A stretch of DNA of 64,000 nucleotides from Lichenostomus cassidix (GCA_008360975.2 CM039182.1:81065405-81129404), one strand, 5' to 3'; shown: positions 36,101-49,641, counted from the first letter of the stretch. The notes: generated by a model not told the origin, from the sequence alone. Program-made: numbers and translations.

Positions 36101-37579
36101 TGCAGATTCTAACTAATAGGCCTCTGACAGATAAAATGCTTGGGGCAAACAGCCTCCCAGAACTAAACTGAGCAAAGAAGACTCTAAGCTGCTGTAGGAA
36201 GGAGATCAGCAGGCTGTCCATCTCTGAAGGCAAGTCATAAAAGAGGCCAGGAGTTATCTGGGCACAGAAGAAAACAATTACCCATCTAACCCAACTACAC
36301 ATAGATGAACTGCGTGAAGAAGTACAGGAAGTTTCCATTTTACTGCATGTGGTTGTCTTTCTGATGGGCAGGTGATACATGTGCACACATTTCTCAAGGG
36401 AAATAATTTTTCCTGAACAATAGGATTAGGGGAGCTCTCCGGGAAAAGGAAAGTTCAGTACCTTCTATGGAGAGTCTGACCTCCAACTTAGCAGTTCCAA
36501 TTTTGCTGCAAAAGTTGAAAATTTAGAGGTTTATCAGTACAGCACCCAGGAAAATTAATGTCCAGTGTCACTGTCAAGCAGTCATTTGTGGGACCATCAC
36601 TATAATAGGCCCACAGTCAATAAACCTATGAGCTATCTTCAGGAAGCATATTACAACAGCACTACCAAAAAGTCTAAGATACATAAGAGTCTTTATCACT
36701 TGGCTCAGAAATTACTGTTTTCCCCACAAGTTCAGTTATTTGCAATGCTCTGTCTACTTATTTCCAAAATACTATTACACAAATCTCACTTTTCTAAACA
36801 GCACAGTCAGCATAAGCAATGTCAACTTACAAACTATGATACATGGAAGACCTGCATGCCAGAATCCCTATCTGTATAAAGCACCTACCTTCTGAGACAT
36901 ACAACAAAAGCTAAAAGGTCAAGATGAAGTCTCTTCTGCCATTGCATTTGGTTTGCAATAGCCACTTAGTAAATAAAAGAGGACTTTTATTTACTCATCC
37001 AACAAAAATACTTAGAGAAATAGATCATTTTTCTAAGAGTCTCCTGAACACCACATGAAGAATTATCTAGCTATAAGGAAAAAAATAAATCCTACTTAGC
37101 ACATACCATTCTATCCTGGAACTTGAATACAAAGCCATTAAACAGAATTGGAAAAAAATGCTGGAAGTAAACCTTGCCAAAATCACATTCCTCAGACTTT
37201 AAGCAGCTTCTCAATCTCATTAAATCAACCAACAGGAGCAAATTCCCCATAATCCTAGCAGCACTGAACACAGACTTCACCTATAACTTGTCTGTACTAA
37301 TCACAATGAAATTCCCTACACCAGACCCCTGAGCGGCTCTGGCTGCTACACTTGGACAAACATAGAAGGTTTCACCCAGTGCACCAGAGGTTATCAAGGC
37401 ATATAGGAAATTGATAATAAGCAACTATTAGACACTAGCATGAACTCATATATATCCAAGCTGTGTGTGACAGAAATATCCAGCTGTCAGTGAAAGGCAT
37501 TTCCCAGAAAACAATCCTTGCCCTTCATCTTTGCAGAGATATTTTCATCTCCACAAAGGAAACATGATAGGAAAACCTC

Positions 37580-37690
37580 AGAACTCTCTTTATAGCATAT
37601 TATGATGTCTCCCCTCAGCATTGACCTCTCCCTATTCCACAGACTATAAACTGCATGTCTCATTCCTTTAAGTGATCAGTATCCACCTCT
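37580..37690 (-). mobile_element. Possible old CR1 fragment, minus orientation
   Basis: TATGATGTCTCCCCTCAGCA (37599-37618), followed by a pyrimidine-rich CCTCTCCCTATTCCACAGACT block and CTCATTCCTTTAAG, parallels the complement of the ancient CR1 region ATCATATCCCCCCTCAG...TTTTCCAAGCT. Weak similarity from memory. Confidence 0.3.
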
Positions 37691-38179
37691 CTCAGCTTCT
37701 TTTTTCTTGCTTTCCACCTGTGTTTTCCTCTCCATTCAGTGATCTTCACCCTCCCAATGTTCCTTCTGTTTCCTGGGTAACAATATCTACTTCTTACAGA
37801 GATGGTTTAGCTGAAGTATAATTAAGTAATTCTGACTAATTGTTCTTAACATTTGGGGTTTTTTTCAAAAACTGCTACCTCTATTTTGAGAACCAGAAGG
37901 CACTTTGGGTGAATGTCCAAGGTAATTTTTCCTCCTCAAGAATATTAGCAGGTCTACTAAAGAACAATGACTGTGCCTAAAAAAGCTTGTCCTGCCTACA
38001 GATCCTTAGAAGATCCCATCAAATGGTAAAATACTCCCATGATTAGTTTTCCTAAATAGTTAAATTTCGTATTTAAATTTCCCAAATGCTCTTCATAATA
38101 TACATTTTATGAAGTTATCATTTGTTCTTGCTTGTGCTGTGTAATGTATTCATGAAAAAGTAGCAAAGAGATGAACAGT

Positions 38180-39055
38180 CAACTTTGAAATTTTTGCTGA
38201 TGGTATTAAGTTATTCAATATAATAAAGATTGGAAATTATTATGAGGAAGAACTTGGTACTGAAAAACTGGGCAATAAAACAGCATATGAAATTCAATGT
38301 AGATAAACGAAATTTAGGCACATTTGTAAAAACAGCACAGACTTTCTTCATGGAGTACTGTGCTCTGATCTGATGCAGCTGTGGGACTGGAATATATATT
38401 TGGATTGAGAAATACTATTCAATAATTGTCAAGATAGGAAATTAAATGTTAGGAGCAATGAAGAAAGTAACAGAGAGCAAAACAGAAAGCACCATTAGGC
38501 TGCAGTATAAATCCATGGTGCACCACTTTCTGAGATACTGTGTAGGATTCATGTCTCTCCATAAAAATGTGTACATAGAATCTGAAAGGAAAAACAACGT
38601 GGTATGAACACTTAAGTTTGGAAGATTTGGAAGGAATTCTGTCAAAGTAATGATTAATGAGATTAACTTCTGGCTAAAGAGATGACAGAGGCAAGAATGA
38701 TGTGGCTATAAAGTCATGTGTGACAAGGAGAGGGTGGTATAACTTGTGGTATAAGAACCAGGGACAACAAATATGCCTTACAACACAAGCCAAAATGAAG
38801 AGCTTTTCTTTGCAAGCAATGCACAGATGAGCTGTGAAACTCCTTTCCTGAAGAAACTGAAGGTGAAAAATATTGGCATTTTCTCTGTAAAGGATGATAG
38901 AAAAATCCATTGAGGGATATGGAAAACAAAAATTACCTCCATTCCAGTAACCTCAGTGTCACTGCACTGTCTCCTGAGTGTCAGGAGAACAATTTGGGGA
39001 AGCCTGCTGACAGAAAGAGGATATTGATCTAGATGAACCTTCTACGTGAATCCAT
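38180..39055 (+). mobile_element. Ancient amniote CR1 LINE fossil: RT end plus 3' region
   Basis: It reads through the end of the reverse transcriptase palm and into the 3' region of an old CR1 family. AATTTTTGCTGATGGTATTA (38190-38209) and AAGTTATTCAATA encode a decayed FADG-IKLF where active elements have F/YADD-TKLF. GGGCAATAAAACAGCATATG then ATGAAATTCAATGTAGATAA matches the W/Q-MKFNVDK block (38270-38307). TATAAATCCATGGTGCACCA (38506-38525), GATACTGTGTAGGATTC, a TAAGAACCAGGGACAAC block (38752-38768), GAGCTGTGAAACTCCTTTCC (38829-38848), and near the 3' end GAGGATATTGATCTAGATGA plus ACCTTCTAC (39016-39044) follow the family order. Frameshifts and stops are numerous, and the second catalytic Asp codon is lost. 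It is inactive and much older than the bird-specific CR1 copies. Confidence 0.8.
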
Positions 39056-41439
39056 GCAGACACTCAATGGCTTTTTCTGGGCTTGAATCACTAATTAGAT
39101 CTTAAGAAATATTCCTACTGCCCCACAAGTGATAGGAGTTGGATGACTTCTTTATCAGAACTAACTCAGAACAACTGTCCTCTGGGCAAGTTGTTTGCCT
39201 AGGTGACCTTCTTTAAGATCCTGTCCCCTCAGATGGAAAATATTCCATATTAGCCAGAATGATCATATTTCTTCGCTGGTGAAGCCCTGAAGCTGACAGC
39301 CTTTGGGCTGGTAGTTTTATACTGCCTGACTCTAAATCTCCAGTAGCCTAAACCTCTGAGGAGCATTAGCCCAAAAAGTTTTTTCAAAAAGAGATAGCAG
39401 AGTAGTGCTGCCTTCTAGCAAAATACATATACACAAACCAGATGAAGCATGTTTAAAGAGTTTACACAAATCACCACTAGCCTAGGCATGCCTAACACCT
39501 TTAAAAACTATGCATGAGCTACAGGGAGGCCATGTCATCTTGCTGTTCAGAATGTTTGCCATGTCTTAAAATGAAAAAACATCCCATGTGCATTTTAATT
39601 GATTAAACAGTCCATAAAAGCTTAAAATTAAAATTCTCAACTTTCATGAATTCTCTAAAATATTAATGCTATTCATGGGCTGAAAAATATTATTCTACCA
39701 AAAAATCCCCAGACTTATGAGCTTGTATAAATTAAAACACACTGTTTGCATTATTCATGTTGAGAACTACATTTTATTTCAGTGGGATTATCCATTACAG
39801 GGAAGATTGTGAGTACAATCACTGGACTCCAACTGCAGTTACTCTTCCCCAGTTTGAAGAGTAACAGATACAATCAATTTTTCAGTGTTTGTTGTCTTCT
39901 CAAAATATTAAGCATCCTGGTAGCACACATTCAGAGTATTAAGGCTGGATCTATTTTCTTAGGAATGCACTCAACAAGCCTCTAACTAATTTATGTAATC
40001 TAAACTCCATCACCCTCTAACCTTGATTTAAGCGAGCCTTCTTTCTTGAGGTGCCCTAAAACATCCTGTGTCTCCACCTCTTTGCTCCTTAAATAAAATA
40101 ATGTTTAACTTTATCCAGAAATAATCCTTATCAAATTTCTTTAAACTTCTTTTGAGGATTGTGTGTTGTTATTATTTTTTATTATTTATTATTTGTGCAA
40201 GGTGGGTTTGCACCATCTGTGACACAGAAGGGAAGATGCCAGTGACAAGATATCAGAGGCAGAAAAACATTCTCATTTAGAGAACAAAGGTATGGATTCT
40301 GCAAAGTCACATACAGTTTGATTTTTTCAGAGACTATCTCAGTGATGGTCTGTAGTACTCCTCAACCCAGGAAAATATATCTCCTATATACTTCCACCCC
40401 TCCTGCTGCCCCAAGTTAGGATCACATTAGGTTCCTGGTCAGTACGCTCTGAGTATGTCCAATAGTGCTGAAGCTGTCTCCCTGAGCAGCTGAGAATCAG
40501 GTCTCCAACACTCATCCGTAATTCATTTTCATTTCATGGCAGGGTTCACCTTTTATTTCTTGGCCTCAGATCAAAAACTAGCTAATTACCAAAGCAGCAT
40601 GAAGCTTGGATGATTGACAGATAACACCCCATGAGTGAATAAAAAGCTGCATTTTGAAAGGATAAAACAATAAAGATATTTCAACAAGAAGATAAACAGC
40701 AGGCTTCCAGCAGGGAGTGTTAAAAGGTTCCCAGAACATCACACCAGAATGGGTTTTTGTCATCTGGCTTCATGAGAAGAGACAATTTCAGCTCAGAGTA
40801 TTTGACCAACTCTAACTCATGCATTCAACTTGTGAGGCAACTGATAATCTGAGAGCACCACAGGAGAAGGAGATATGTAGCAGATTCCTTACAGAACTGC
40901 TTAAAAAAACACTTGTAAGTTTTCTGGAGGCTGTCAGAGAAAGGAGACATGGAGCAGAATTAAGTGTTCAGTGCACTTCCTCTTTGCTACTACTTGGATG
41001 TGGGTAATAAATTTAAATTGAGTTAATTGACACAGCCTAACAGCAAACATTCTCATACCTAAACCTGCATACAGAAATAAGGCATTTTTACAGTGAAGCA
41101 TTATATCCATTAAGTACAGATTTTTGTATAGTAATTTAAAGCAAGTCTAATAATTCTAATAAAAGGTTTTATTTGTCTGGATCACTGATTTTATGAGGAG
41201 TTTCTTCGTAGTGGTGTTATTGCTATTTATGTCCTGTAACAGTCAAAATAAACTGAATTTACTAATTCAAGATGGCAAAGTCATCACAAATTACATGTTG
41301 CCAATCCATTCAAAATTGCATCTACAGAACTGTTCTAGTCTTCCTTAGTTATATGACAAAGAGTAAATTTCAAATAAATTATTAAATCAAAAACCAAGTT
41401 CTACCATTACAGTCAGTTAATTAATCAAACATTCTATCC
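39056..41439. other. Unique sequence, no gene seen
   Basis: No exon or assignable repeat except an (ATT/ATTT)-rich patch at 40167-40194. A donor-like CTT|GTAAGT at 40914 follows an open stretch, but no acceptor keeps a frame of useful length. Confidence 0.45.
40167..40194. repeat. ATT/TTTATT low-complexity patch
   Basis: Short imperfect A/T repeat, GTTATTATTTTTTATTATTT and following bases. Confidence 0.7.
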
Positions 41440-41518
41440 TTAATTATCTGCTGTGCCAAAATGGCTGTAAAAATATGGGGCCCTTCCAATTTCAGATTAT
41501 CTCTGATTCTATGAAAAG
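41440..41518 (+). mobile_element. CR1 LINE 3'-tail fragment, plus orientation
   Basis: GGGGCCCTTCCAATTTCAGA (41477-41496), followed by TTATCTCTGATTCTATGAAA, matches the CR1 3' terminus (GGTCCCTTCCAA...TTCTGTGATTCTATGA). Only the last part of the element is recognisable, and the left edge is a guess. Confidence 0.6.
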
Positions 41519-42837
41519 TTTTTTGTGATATTTTGTGAAGGGAAATTAACACAGAAAAAAGTTTCTATACGTGTTCTTATTTGTCTCAGGAAACTTAAAT
41601 CATCATTTGGTCTGACACTACATTTATCTGCAACACCACAATGAATATTTTGTGGCTTGTAGGACAGTCTTCTATGTCAAACTGTAAGAGGATCAGACAA
41701 TCTATCTTGGTTCATTATATCATATTAATTATATTTATCATATTATCACAGCATATTATAATCATGCAGTGGGCTAGTAATCATATTAATTCACAGTGCA
41801 GATTCTGTTTTAGCAGAATATTTTCTGATTTTTAAAATGTGTTGTAGGAAAACCATAGGTCTGAAAATATAGGACCAAATACAGCTCAGGGGAAATAAAC
41901 ACACTTTAGAAACATGGTGCTTTATTTAAGACAATATTAAATTTCTATTTAACTTGCATCTCCATGAATACACAGAATTATTTTGATGATTCACAGAGGA
42001 CTGGCAGTTGTGTTTCAAATACAAATGTGAAATATGAAATTGAAGTAAACAAAAACAATAAGAAAGATGAAATATCTTGTGCAAGTCATGAAAAATGCTA
42101 TGTTGGTGTACAGCTATAATTCACTACTGTGTACACAGGACTGAGGAAAAAACATTCAACTAGATTTCTACATGTTTAGGGTAATTCTGGGAAAAAAAAA
42201 TATAGGTTGCTGCAATGTCACAAAGCCCATTTGCTATTAAATGTAGATTTCCAGTTTTGAGGACCACCCAAGTGCAAATATTTGCTTTTCCAAGTGCTTT
42301 AAAATGCTAAGTCATATTAGTTCAACATAAAAATACAGAAATAATTTTGCATAAGCACTTTGTCTTTCTAAAGAGAGAAGAAAGATACTGGATTAATCAC
42401 CTCATACAGCCTTAAGAGCGGGTCAAATCCAAAACTGTATTTGATGAGAAGTCGCAGGGGTTTATTTCATGTTCTCTGTATGGTGCCAGAATGCCCAAGA
42501 GGATTGAATGTCTCACATTTGATTTTGAAATTGGAATGATAATTTACTTGCTAAGAGCTAAGTATAATTCTTTGTCCAAAGTATCAGTCTACAAAATCTT
42601 AGGCAGTGTCCATGCTCTTTCATAGGTTTCCTGCTCAACCTTTCAGTCAAAAGCCTTGGCTGAGTATTCCGTATATCAAATTGCAAGGAAATCACAAGGG
42701 GAAAATGCCAGACAATGGCCTCTGCACCTCATATTACCTGAGAACAAAATACACATTTTTCAGAGATGTCAAGTTCAAGGATGAGGAAATTCTCAAAAAA
42801 ACACACTTGGATAAGGAGGGAATTTTTACTCTAATTG

Positions 42838-42881
42838 GAGTTCCTACTCCTGGATCACTGGAGTTCCTACTACTGGATTAG
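42838..42881. repeat. Imperfect 23-bp tandem duplication
   Basis: GGAGTTCCTACTCCTGGATC occurs at 42838 and is followed by a second copy, GGAGTTCCTACTACTGGATT, at 42861. Confidence 0.8.
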
Positions 42882-43960
42882 CTGTAACATCTTAAAGTTG
42901 CCATCCAGACAATGCTAAAGCAGATGTCAAAGAGAACCAAACCAATAGAATGAGAAAAGTAGAGGTGGGAATAGGAATATTCTCTGATTTTATATTGCTT
43001 TATGTCAATTAGACCTATCAGCACTTCTAAAAATTATGGGGTTTGTATGTCAATGTAGTTTTGAATGCAAATACAAGCAGGCTAAGATTTTATTTCCACT
43101 TCCCAATATTTTCCTTTCAAACAAAAAAATTGCAGGTATATCCATTTTTAGACTTTGAATAAAATGCCTGTAAATATTATGTGCCTTGATTCATGTGGTG
43201 TCTTGGATTGAAAGAGATATTATTTTATTCGCACATAGTGAACCATGAAATCACAATTTAATTTAAAATATATACTGCTTTTTAAAATTGCAGAATATGT
43301 AACATTTAGAGTAAAGTGAACAAATAAGTTTTCTATAGATAAACACAAAACAAATTTACACTATTTTGTTCCTATGCATAGTCATTGACCACTGTCAGTA
43401 AGTTAGAATAAAATTTGGAAAACAAATTAAATCAACTCAACTCTTCCCCCTCTGTCCAAAAAAAACCCCAGTTTAATTGATCTATGTTTCATATAATTAT
43501 ACCATTCAGTTTTATACCATTTTGTTTTACATTGGTTTCAGGAGTCCAAAGGAGGTTTTGGAAGTCCTAAATAATATTTAGCATATATTATGAGACTTCA
43601 CTTTGAAAGTGGGAATCCTTATTTCCCCTTTCAAGCATGAAGTTTGGACACAAAAATGTCACAGTTGTCATTAGACTGTAAATAATTTTCTTTCTTTGCC
43701 AGTAAAGAAAGAGCTTGATTCAAATCATTAGCTTGATTCAAGGCTTATTCAACATGTCTGTTCACTTCTTTCTATCCCAAAGACTTCTGGCAAGTCATCA
43801 ACAGTATTAGTATGAGTATGGTAAGTAGAAAAAATGTGTATTATTATAATTTCTTAATAAGGGCTCAAAAAACATGACCACAATTATAGTTCCCCATAAT
43901 AAATTCTTTGTAATTCTCAGATTTACTCCACCATCTTTCAGATCTCTTCTAACAGCAGCT

Positions 43961-43992
43961 AAAAACCTACTATTCCAAAGTAGTAGGTTTTT
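43961..43992. repeat. Perfect 12-bp inverted repeat (hairpin)
   Basis: AAAAACCTACTA (43961-43972) and TAGTAGGTTTTT (43981-43992) are exact complements around an 8-base loop. Confidence 0.9.
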
Positions 43993-46900
43993 CATCCCAA
44001 TTCTACATCTATAAATCACCAACCCAACCAAAACTCATTGCGTCATTGGAAATAGTCTACATATCATGACATAGGAAGCTAAGTATAGACTTAGTTCTTT
44101 GAGAATATCTTGGTCCAATCACTGAGTCTTCAGCTGCTGCTTGTGATGGTTCCTGCCAGATTCAAGATAACAAAGTTCTATTTTCTACAATATAAAACCT
44201 CTAGGTCAGTCAAGAGAATTTTATTGCTGCAGTCCCATTCTTCCTTTTAAGAACTATTTGCAGTATCCTCATGAGATTGCTTAGCACAAAATTCTTTCTT
44301 CTTATAGTATCTTCCATTATTCAAAACTTCCTTGCCTTAGTACTATTTTATATGTTTATCCTCAAAGTAAATCCTAAAGCAACTGATGTATAGTCTTGTA
44401 CTGTAATACAGTATTCAAAGTTAGAAGTTTTCATTTCTTTTTTCCTTCTTTTCTCTTCCAATCCTGTTCACAATGATTTCTCAGTTGACATGTCTGCAAA
44501 TTCTGATACCCACTCCAGTAAATCTGTGCTTCACAGTCTTCAAGGAACATTAATATAATCTGTAAGTTATTTTTCAAAAAGATAATTTTTGTAATAAACA
44601 TTAAAAAGGAAACTTCTTCAGGTAAATAAAATTTCTGAACCTTATTCTATGGATTTTTAGCTTCAAGAGTGTGTTCCAGAATGGCTTGTGTAGAAAACAC
44701 TTTTTCTCTTTTTAACCTACACTTTTCAAAATTAAGTCATTTTCTTTGCAACTGAAACCAGACAAGATATTTCAACTAAGAATATAATGGTTTGAGGAAG
44801 TTTTGAGAAAGCAGAAATGGGGTTAAAGAAGAAAATGCAAGCTCACATATAAACAACAGCTCTCTGCTGTGATGTTAGAGCAACACTATTGCATATTTCT
44901 CCTGTGACAAGTGCTGCAATTTCTGCCACTGCTGTTTTTTCAGCAATTAAACATCATGAATTCAAAAGCTCTCTCTCATTGTCTGTAAAGCTGTGCTGCA
45001 GTCCCATTTCGAAACAAATTCAAAAAACCTCAGTACTGTAGTTGGCCTATTCATTACAGTTTAATATCAATAATGGTAACATAATCAGTGGAAATTACTA
45101 GTACCATTCAAACATTTCACTTCTCTTTAGAATTTTTTTCAAGATAGCTGAGTGTGGCACCAAAAAAAAGATAATTCCTTAAGGAATACTGCTTCATTGA
45201 ACACATTGCTATATTAAAGACTTCTAAGGAGGTTTAGCAGCCTATCTTCAATTCAAGGCATAAGAACTTGGAACTCTACATTTTTGAAGCATCACTGCCA
45301 GAGAAGCGAGGATCACATTAACTGGAGTTTCTTACCTCCCAATTAATTTAAAAATACTTTAATTCATTAATCCTTCATGTCAAAGGGATAGTAGATAACC
45401 ATATTAAGTAATAATTTTAGTGTAAAAAAAATTAAATTCCTTCAATTTTGTCAGGACCAGTAGCTAGAGAGCTATCCAGCAGAAGTCATTAATGGGAAAG
45501 TACAGCTTCAGCTTCAGTGATTAAAGAACTATTAAATACAGCTTATCCTCTATAGCACAGATATTTCTGACTCAAAAGCAGAAACTTTATAACACATGCA
45601 TAAAGAAAATATCCCCTTTCAGACAACAAAAGCATGTTGGTTGTGCAATTCCACATAATTTTCATGTTAGCAATTCACTGGTTCTCAGGGATGCTTGTGA
45701 GAAGCTCTGAAGCAAAGTTGTATAAAATACTTTTAATTTAAATCTTGCTTTGTTCCCAAATTCTCAGTACTGCATTTCCATAAGGCTGTCATGAGAAAAG
45801 GCTGAGTAAATGAAAACTGGCTGGTAAATAAAAGCAACAAAATATGGTTCCTAATTACTAAAGGAATCATCATCTACCCATGTGTATACATTTTGCAGTA
45901 TATTTATAAAAGCCTTTACTAGTTTTTGAAAGGCAGCACTTGCATAACAGTTTGTTATGCAGTGTTTAATTGGATTTTTTCAGGTAAAGGTGCAGATCAT
46001 CCACTATTTATTACTACACTTTGGGGCACGTGGGCCTTTCAGAAGAAAGGGGGAAAATACATTTTGCCTGGAGACATCCAATTGTCTGTCCACTAACAGA
46101 AGCTTTTAGAGTGCAGTGAGAAATGAGAGCGTCCCAGGAGTGTATTTTACAAAGCAACAGATGCAGATTGCTTCAAAGGAACAAAGAGCAGGCACTCCAT
46201 GAGACCTCCATAGGGGTGGAAGGACAGAATTCCTGCAGAGAGACTGTGCTCTGCTGCCACCTAGAAAGACACTTGTTTGAGAGTTTTTAAAAGAATCCAG
46301 GACACAGGATAATTCCTGCAAAGGCAACACAGACAGAGCTTTGTCCATGATGTCCAATTTTTTTGTCTTCTTCAAGTGGCTTTGTGCTTTCTCTCTTTTA
46401 GAAAATCCCATGATCTGTTTCTGAATAACCCCCGAGTTTTAAAACCTCTTTAGTGTTTTGATGCATGCAGAGTAAGGGACAAGTTTAGAGAACTTCGCTT
46501 GAAGTGCTGTCACAAAACCACTCAACACAAAGCTCCCATTATTTTCCTGGAAGTCTTCCCACAAAAAGGTAATTTACTGTATGTGGGCTCACATGATTAT
46601 CAGCCAGCAGCAGTTTAGGTTTCTAGTTCTCCACCGTCTCCTTCCCCCTAAGTTTGTAATGAATTATACAGTAAGAAAGCCAAGAGATTATTTCACCCAC
46701 ATCTAAGAAATGAAAAACACTTCCAACATTGCTATAACAAACTTAATAAATTCTCTTACAAAAAGCAAAATCTTTGAAGAGCTAAGGTATCCTGGGAAAG
46801 TGCTGGAGAGATCAGAGGCAGCTGATGTGTCCCAGGTTAACTGCTAAGTGACAGTTCTGCCACTACATTTCTGATAATAGGAAAAAAAATGGTCCCAAAG

Positions 46901-48557
46901 TGATCTGCAGGGAAAAAAAGGGAAAAAGAAAAAAGGATAAAATCCTTTTTGAGCTCAAAGTTATCGGATGCAGATTTGAAAAGGAAACTTCCCACACCTG
47001 CTGCCAATTACTGTTACATCAACTAAGGGACACTTCTGCATAGTCAAAAGACATATCCATTATTTGATTGTACAGGATACTGTGTAACAGGATTTAGCTT
47101 TGAAGTTAAAATCTACACTTCTTCCCTTCCCAGATCCTCAACCCAGGGGATGCCGCAGCCTACAGCTCCTAAAATTGCCAGAATCAGGATGAGAAGAGTC
47201 TTCCAGGCTTTTCCTGTGCACCTTCAGGACCTAAGACGACCAACAGCTCCTACAAAATGCTGTGTCAGCAGAAGACTTCTCAGGTCAGAAGCTTAACTAC
47301 TGCCTGCACATGGGGGAGGCACAGGCCAGCACTTGGTAGGGCTCACAGCAGTCCCAGTCATGGTCCATGCTGGGCAGGTTCACAGCAAGGACAGCAATCT
47401 GCCTCTCTGCTCCTCCCCCAGCATTTCTGCTCCCCATTGCACCTCCAGCCCACTCACTGCCTCTCCAGGTCTCAGCTGCTGCAAGGGGGGATTCACAACT
47501 CCTGATAGTTGCTCCCAATACAGACTTACGTTCAACAAGCCTTGAGAAAGCTCACAACTACTTGCTGAACCATTTTTAAGCTTTTTTTTTTAATTGCTGG
47601 TTACTTTCAAGTGCTGGTTATTTCTTTGAACTCATGAGAATTATCAAAATATGAGAATTTCATCCTGGCTCTTAGTTTTTGTCATTTCCCATTAAAAAAA
47701 AAACCAACAAAGAAGAATAATAGTGAATATTAAGTAAAACCTAACTGCTAAATGGTGGAAAAGGCTACCACTCAGAATAAAATTATTAGGCAAACCATGT
47801 TCATGAGTTCACACTGACACAAATTCAATAGATAATGCATATATTTATTTGTTACCTGTCAGTAAGAAGCTAACAGGGGCAGACAAACAGCAAAGATCAG
47901 TTTATGGATAATCTCATTACAACGTATCCTTCAAAAAGAGAAAATGAAATTTAAATTTATATCTGTATTAATATAATCAAGGCAGGTGGCACAGAATTAA
48001 AAATCTGACTTAGGCCAAGAGGTGAATCTATGTAAATAAACATATTCAAAGAAAATATTTGCAAATTTGGCACTCTCCTTAGTAAGTTCTTTTTTCATAT
48101 TAGAAAACCAGAAAACAGGTGACAGACAGATCTTTGTGTCTTTAAATCTCCCATGTGCCAGGTAGGAATAGAACAATTGGTGCTTTAGGAAGGACCAGGG
48201 TAATCATGACTTCCAATGGGAATGTTGAAGCAAAAGCTGCAGTTTTCTCTACTGGCAATGTTCTTACCAGTGACCGCTAAACTAATATCATGAATGCTTA
48301 TAACAAATTTGGTTTAACAGCTTCTGGTAAGATCTGCCATTATCTCAACCTTTTTTGTCTCATTTTGGGTGCTAAAAAGCACTGTTTTGGTTTAAGCCAG
48401 CAGGCAGGTAAACATCACATAGCCTGTCACTTGCTTAGTCTTCATCCCTCCACCTCCACCTGCCCCACCAGGGGAATAGGAGAGAGAATTGGGGAAAATA
48501 AGTAAAATTTGTGGCTTGATATGAAGATAATGTAGTGTGACAGAAAGAAGGAAAATT

Positions 48558-48638
48558 AGGAAGAAGAAGAAGAAAGAAGAAGAAGAAGAAAGGAAGAAAG
48601 AAAGGAAGGAAGAAAGAAAGAAAGAGAGAAAGAAAAAG
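48558..48638. repeat. 81-nt uninterrupted purine tract (GAA/GGAA/GAAA)n
   Basis: The + strand is only A and G over 81 bases, built of AAG, GGAA and GAAA units. This is a polypurine-polypyrimidine microsatellite. The Lys/Glu-rich and Ser/Phe-rich open frames across it are artefacts. Confidence 0.97.
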
Positions 48639-49641
48639 TCATGCAGTATGGAATTGCTCACCATGCACCAACTGATGCCCAGCCAGTGCCAAGCAGCAGC
48701 TCTCCCAGCCAGCTTTCCCACTAGTTTATAAACTGGGCATATGGTATGGAATATTATTTTGGCTGATTTGGGTCAGCTGTCTGGACTGCTCTGACTTCTA
48801 GCTTCTTGTGCTCCTCAGCCTCCTCACTGGTGCAGTGGTGTGAGAAGCTAAAAAGTCCTTGATTTAGTTTAAGCACTGTGTAGCAACAATTAAAACATAA
48901 GTGTGTTATCAACATTATTCTCATCCTGAATCCAAAATACTGCCCTGTATCAGCTTCTAGGAAGAAATTTTACTCCATACCAGACAAAACCAGGACAGTA
49001 CTGTAAGGAAGGACTTCCAGTCATCCATGATTATTCAAAACAAAAAAGATAATGTATTTCAGTTGGAGAATTATCTGTATAACAATAAACAAAATGCTAC
49101 TCTTTTTGAAGTAAGATATAATATTTTGTTCCATTAGTACTATAAACAATATTTAAGAAAGGATATTCACAAAGACTTAATACAAAAAGGCTTAACTGTA
49201 GTAATCTAACTATAGTGAATATTTCATTAACAGCACCGAGACAAATATTTTAGCAGGCTCAAGGATGAATGAAAATAATTTCTGTTAACACCTGCATTTG
49301 CCTTAGTGGATTCATTTGCTGTTGGTCATATTCAAGCTGAAATTGCAGTCAAATGAATATGCCCATAAGCAATAGATGCTAAAAATTTAACAAAGTGTAA
49401 TACCACAATGTCCTCTACAAAACTCATAGCATCATCACGGTCTCTAACTAGCCAAACGTCAGCTTGACAGAGAACTAGATGTGATTTTTTTTTAATGGCG
49501 TTTTTCACATATTGGAAAATATTGATATATCAGAAATAGGGCAACAGTTAATAATTGCACAGTTTAGGGTTTTGAGCATTCACCTAAATAAAACTGAACT
49601 AGATCAGACCATCTGCTTTAGTTAATGGTATATTGAATATT

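Larger units (their letters stand above)
26886..38179. other. Long unique AT-rich stretch, no gene seen
   Basis: About 11 kb with no convincing exon or young transposon. It holds a possible ancient amniote repeat at 27301-27362, a C-rich CA-like patch at 28876-28920, a T-rich run at 30088-30128, a 14-base AT palindrome (ACCATATATATGGT, 29559-29572), and a G-rich patch near 33434-33462. A weak CR1-like block in minus orientation may lie at 37,580-37,690. Confidence 0.4.
41519..48557. other. Long unique AT-rich stretch, no gene seen
   Basis: No supported exon or young transposon. A small imperfect tandem duplication lies at 42838-42881 and a perfect hairpin at 43961-43992. The block at 47,110-47,570 is GC-richer than its flanks but has no recognisable coding content. 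Confidence 0.4.

Noticed and set aside
40819..41007. 62-codon frame containing a GTAAGT donor
   Set aside because: An in-frame stop lies directly upstream of the ATG, and no acceptor gives an internal exon of reasonable length.
46245..46275. CTCF-like word (TGCTGCCACCTAGAAAG)
   Set aside because: Only part of the long CTCF consensus is present, and such partial matches occur often by chance.
48392..48731. Ser/Phe-rich and Lys/Glu-rich open frames
   Set aside because: They are translations of the purine tract on its two strands.
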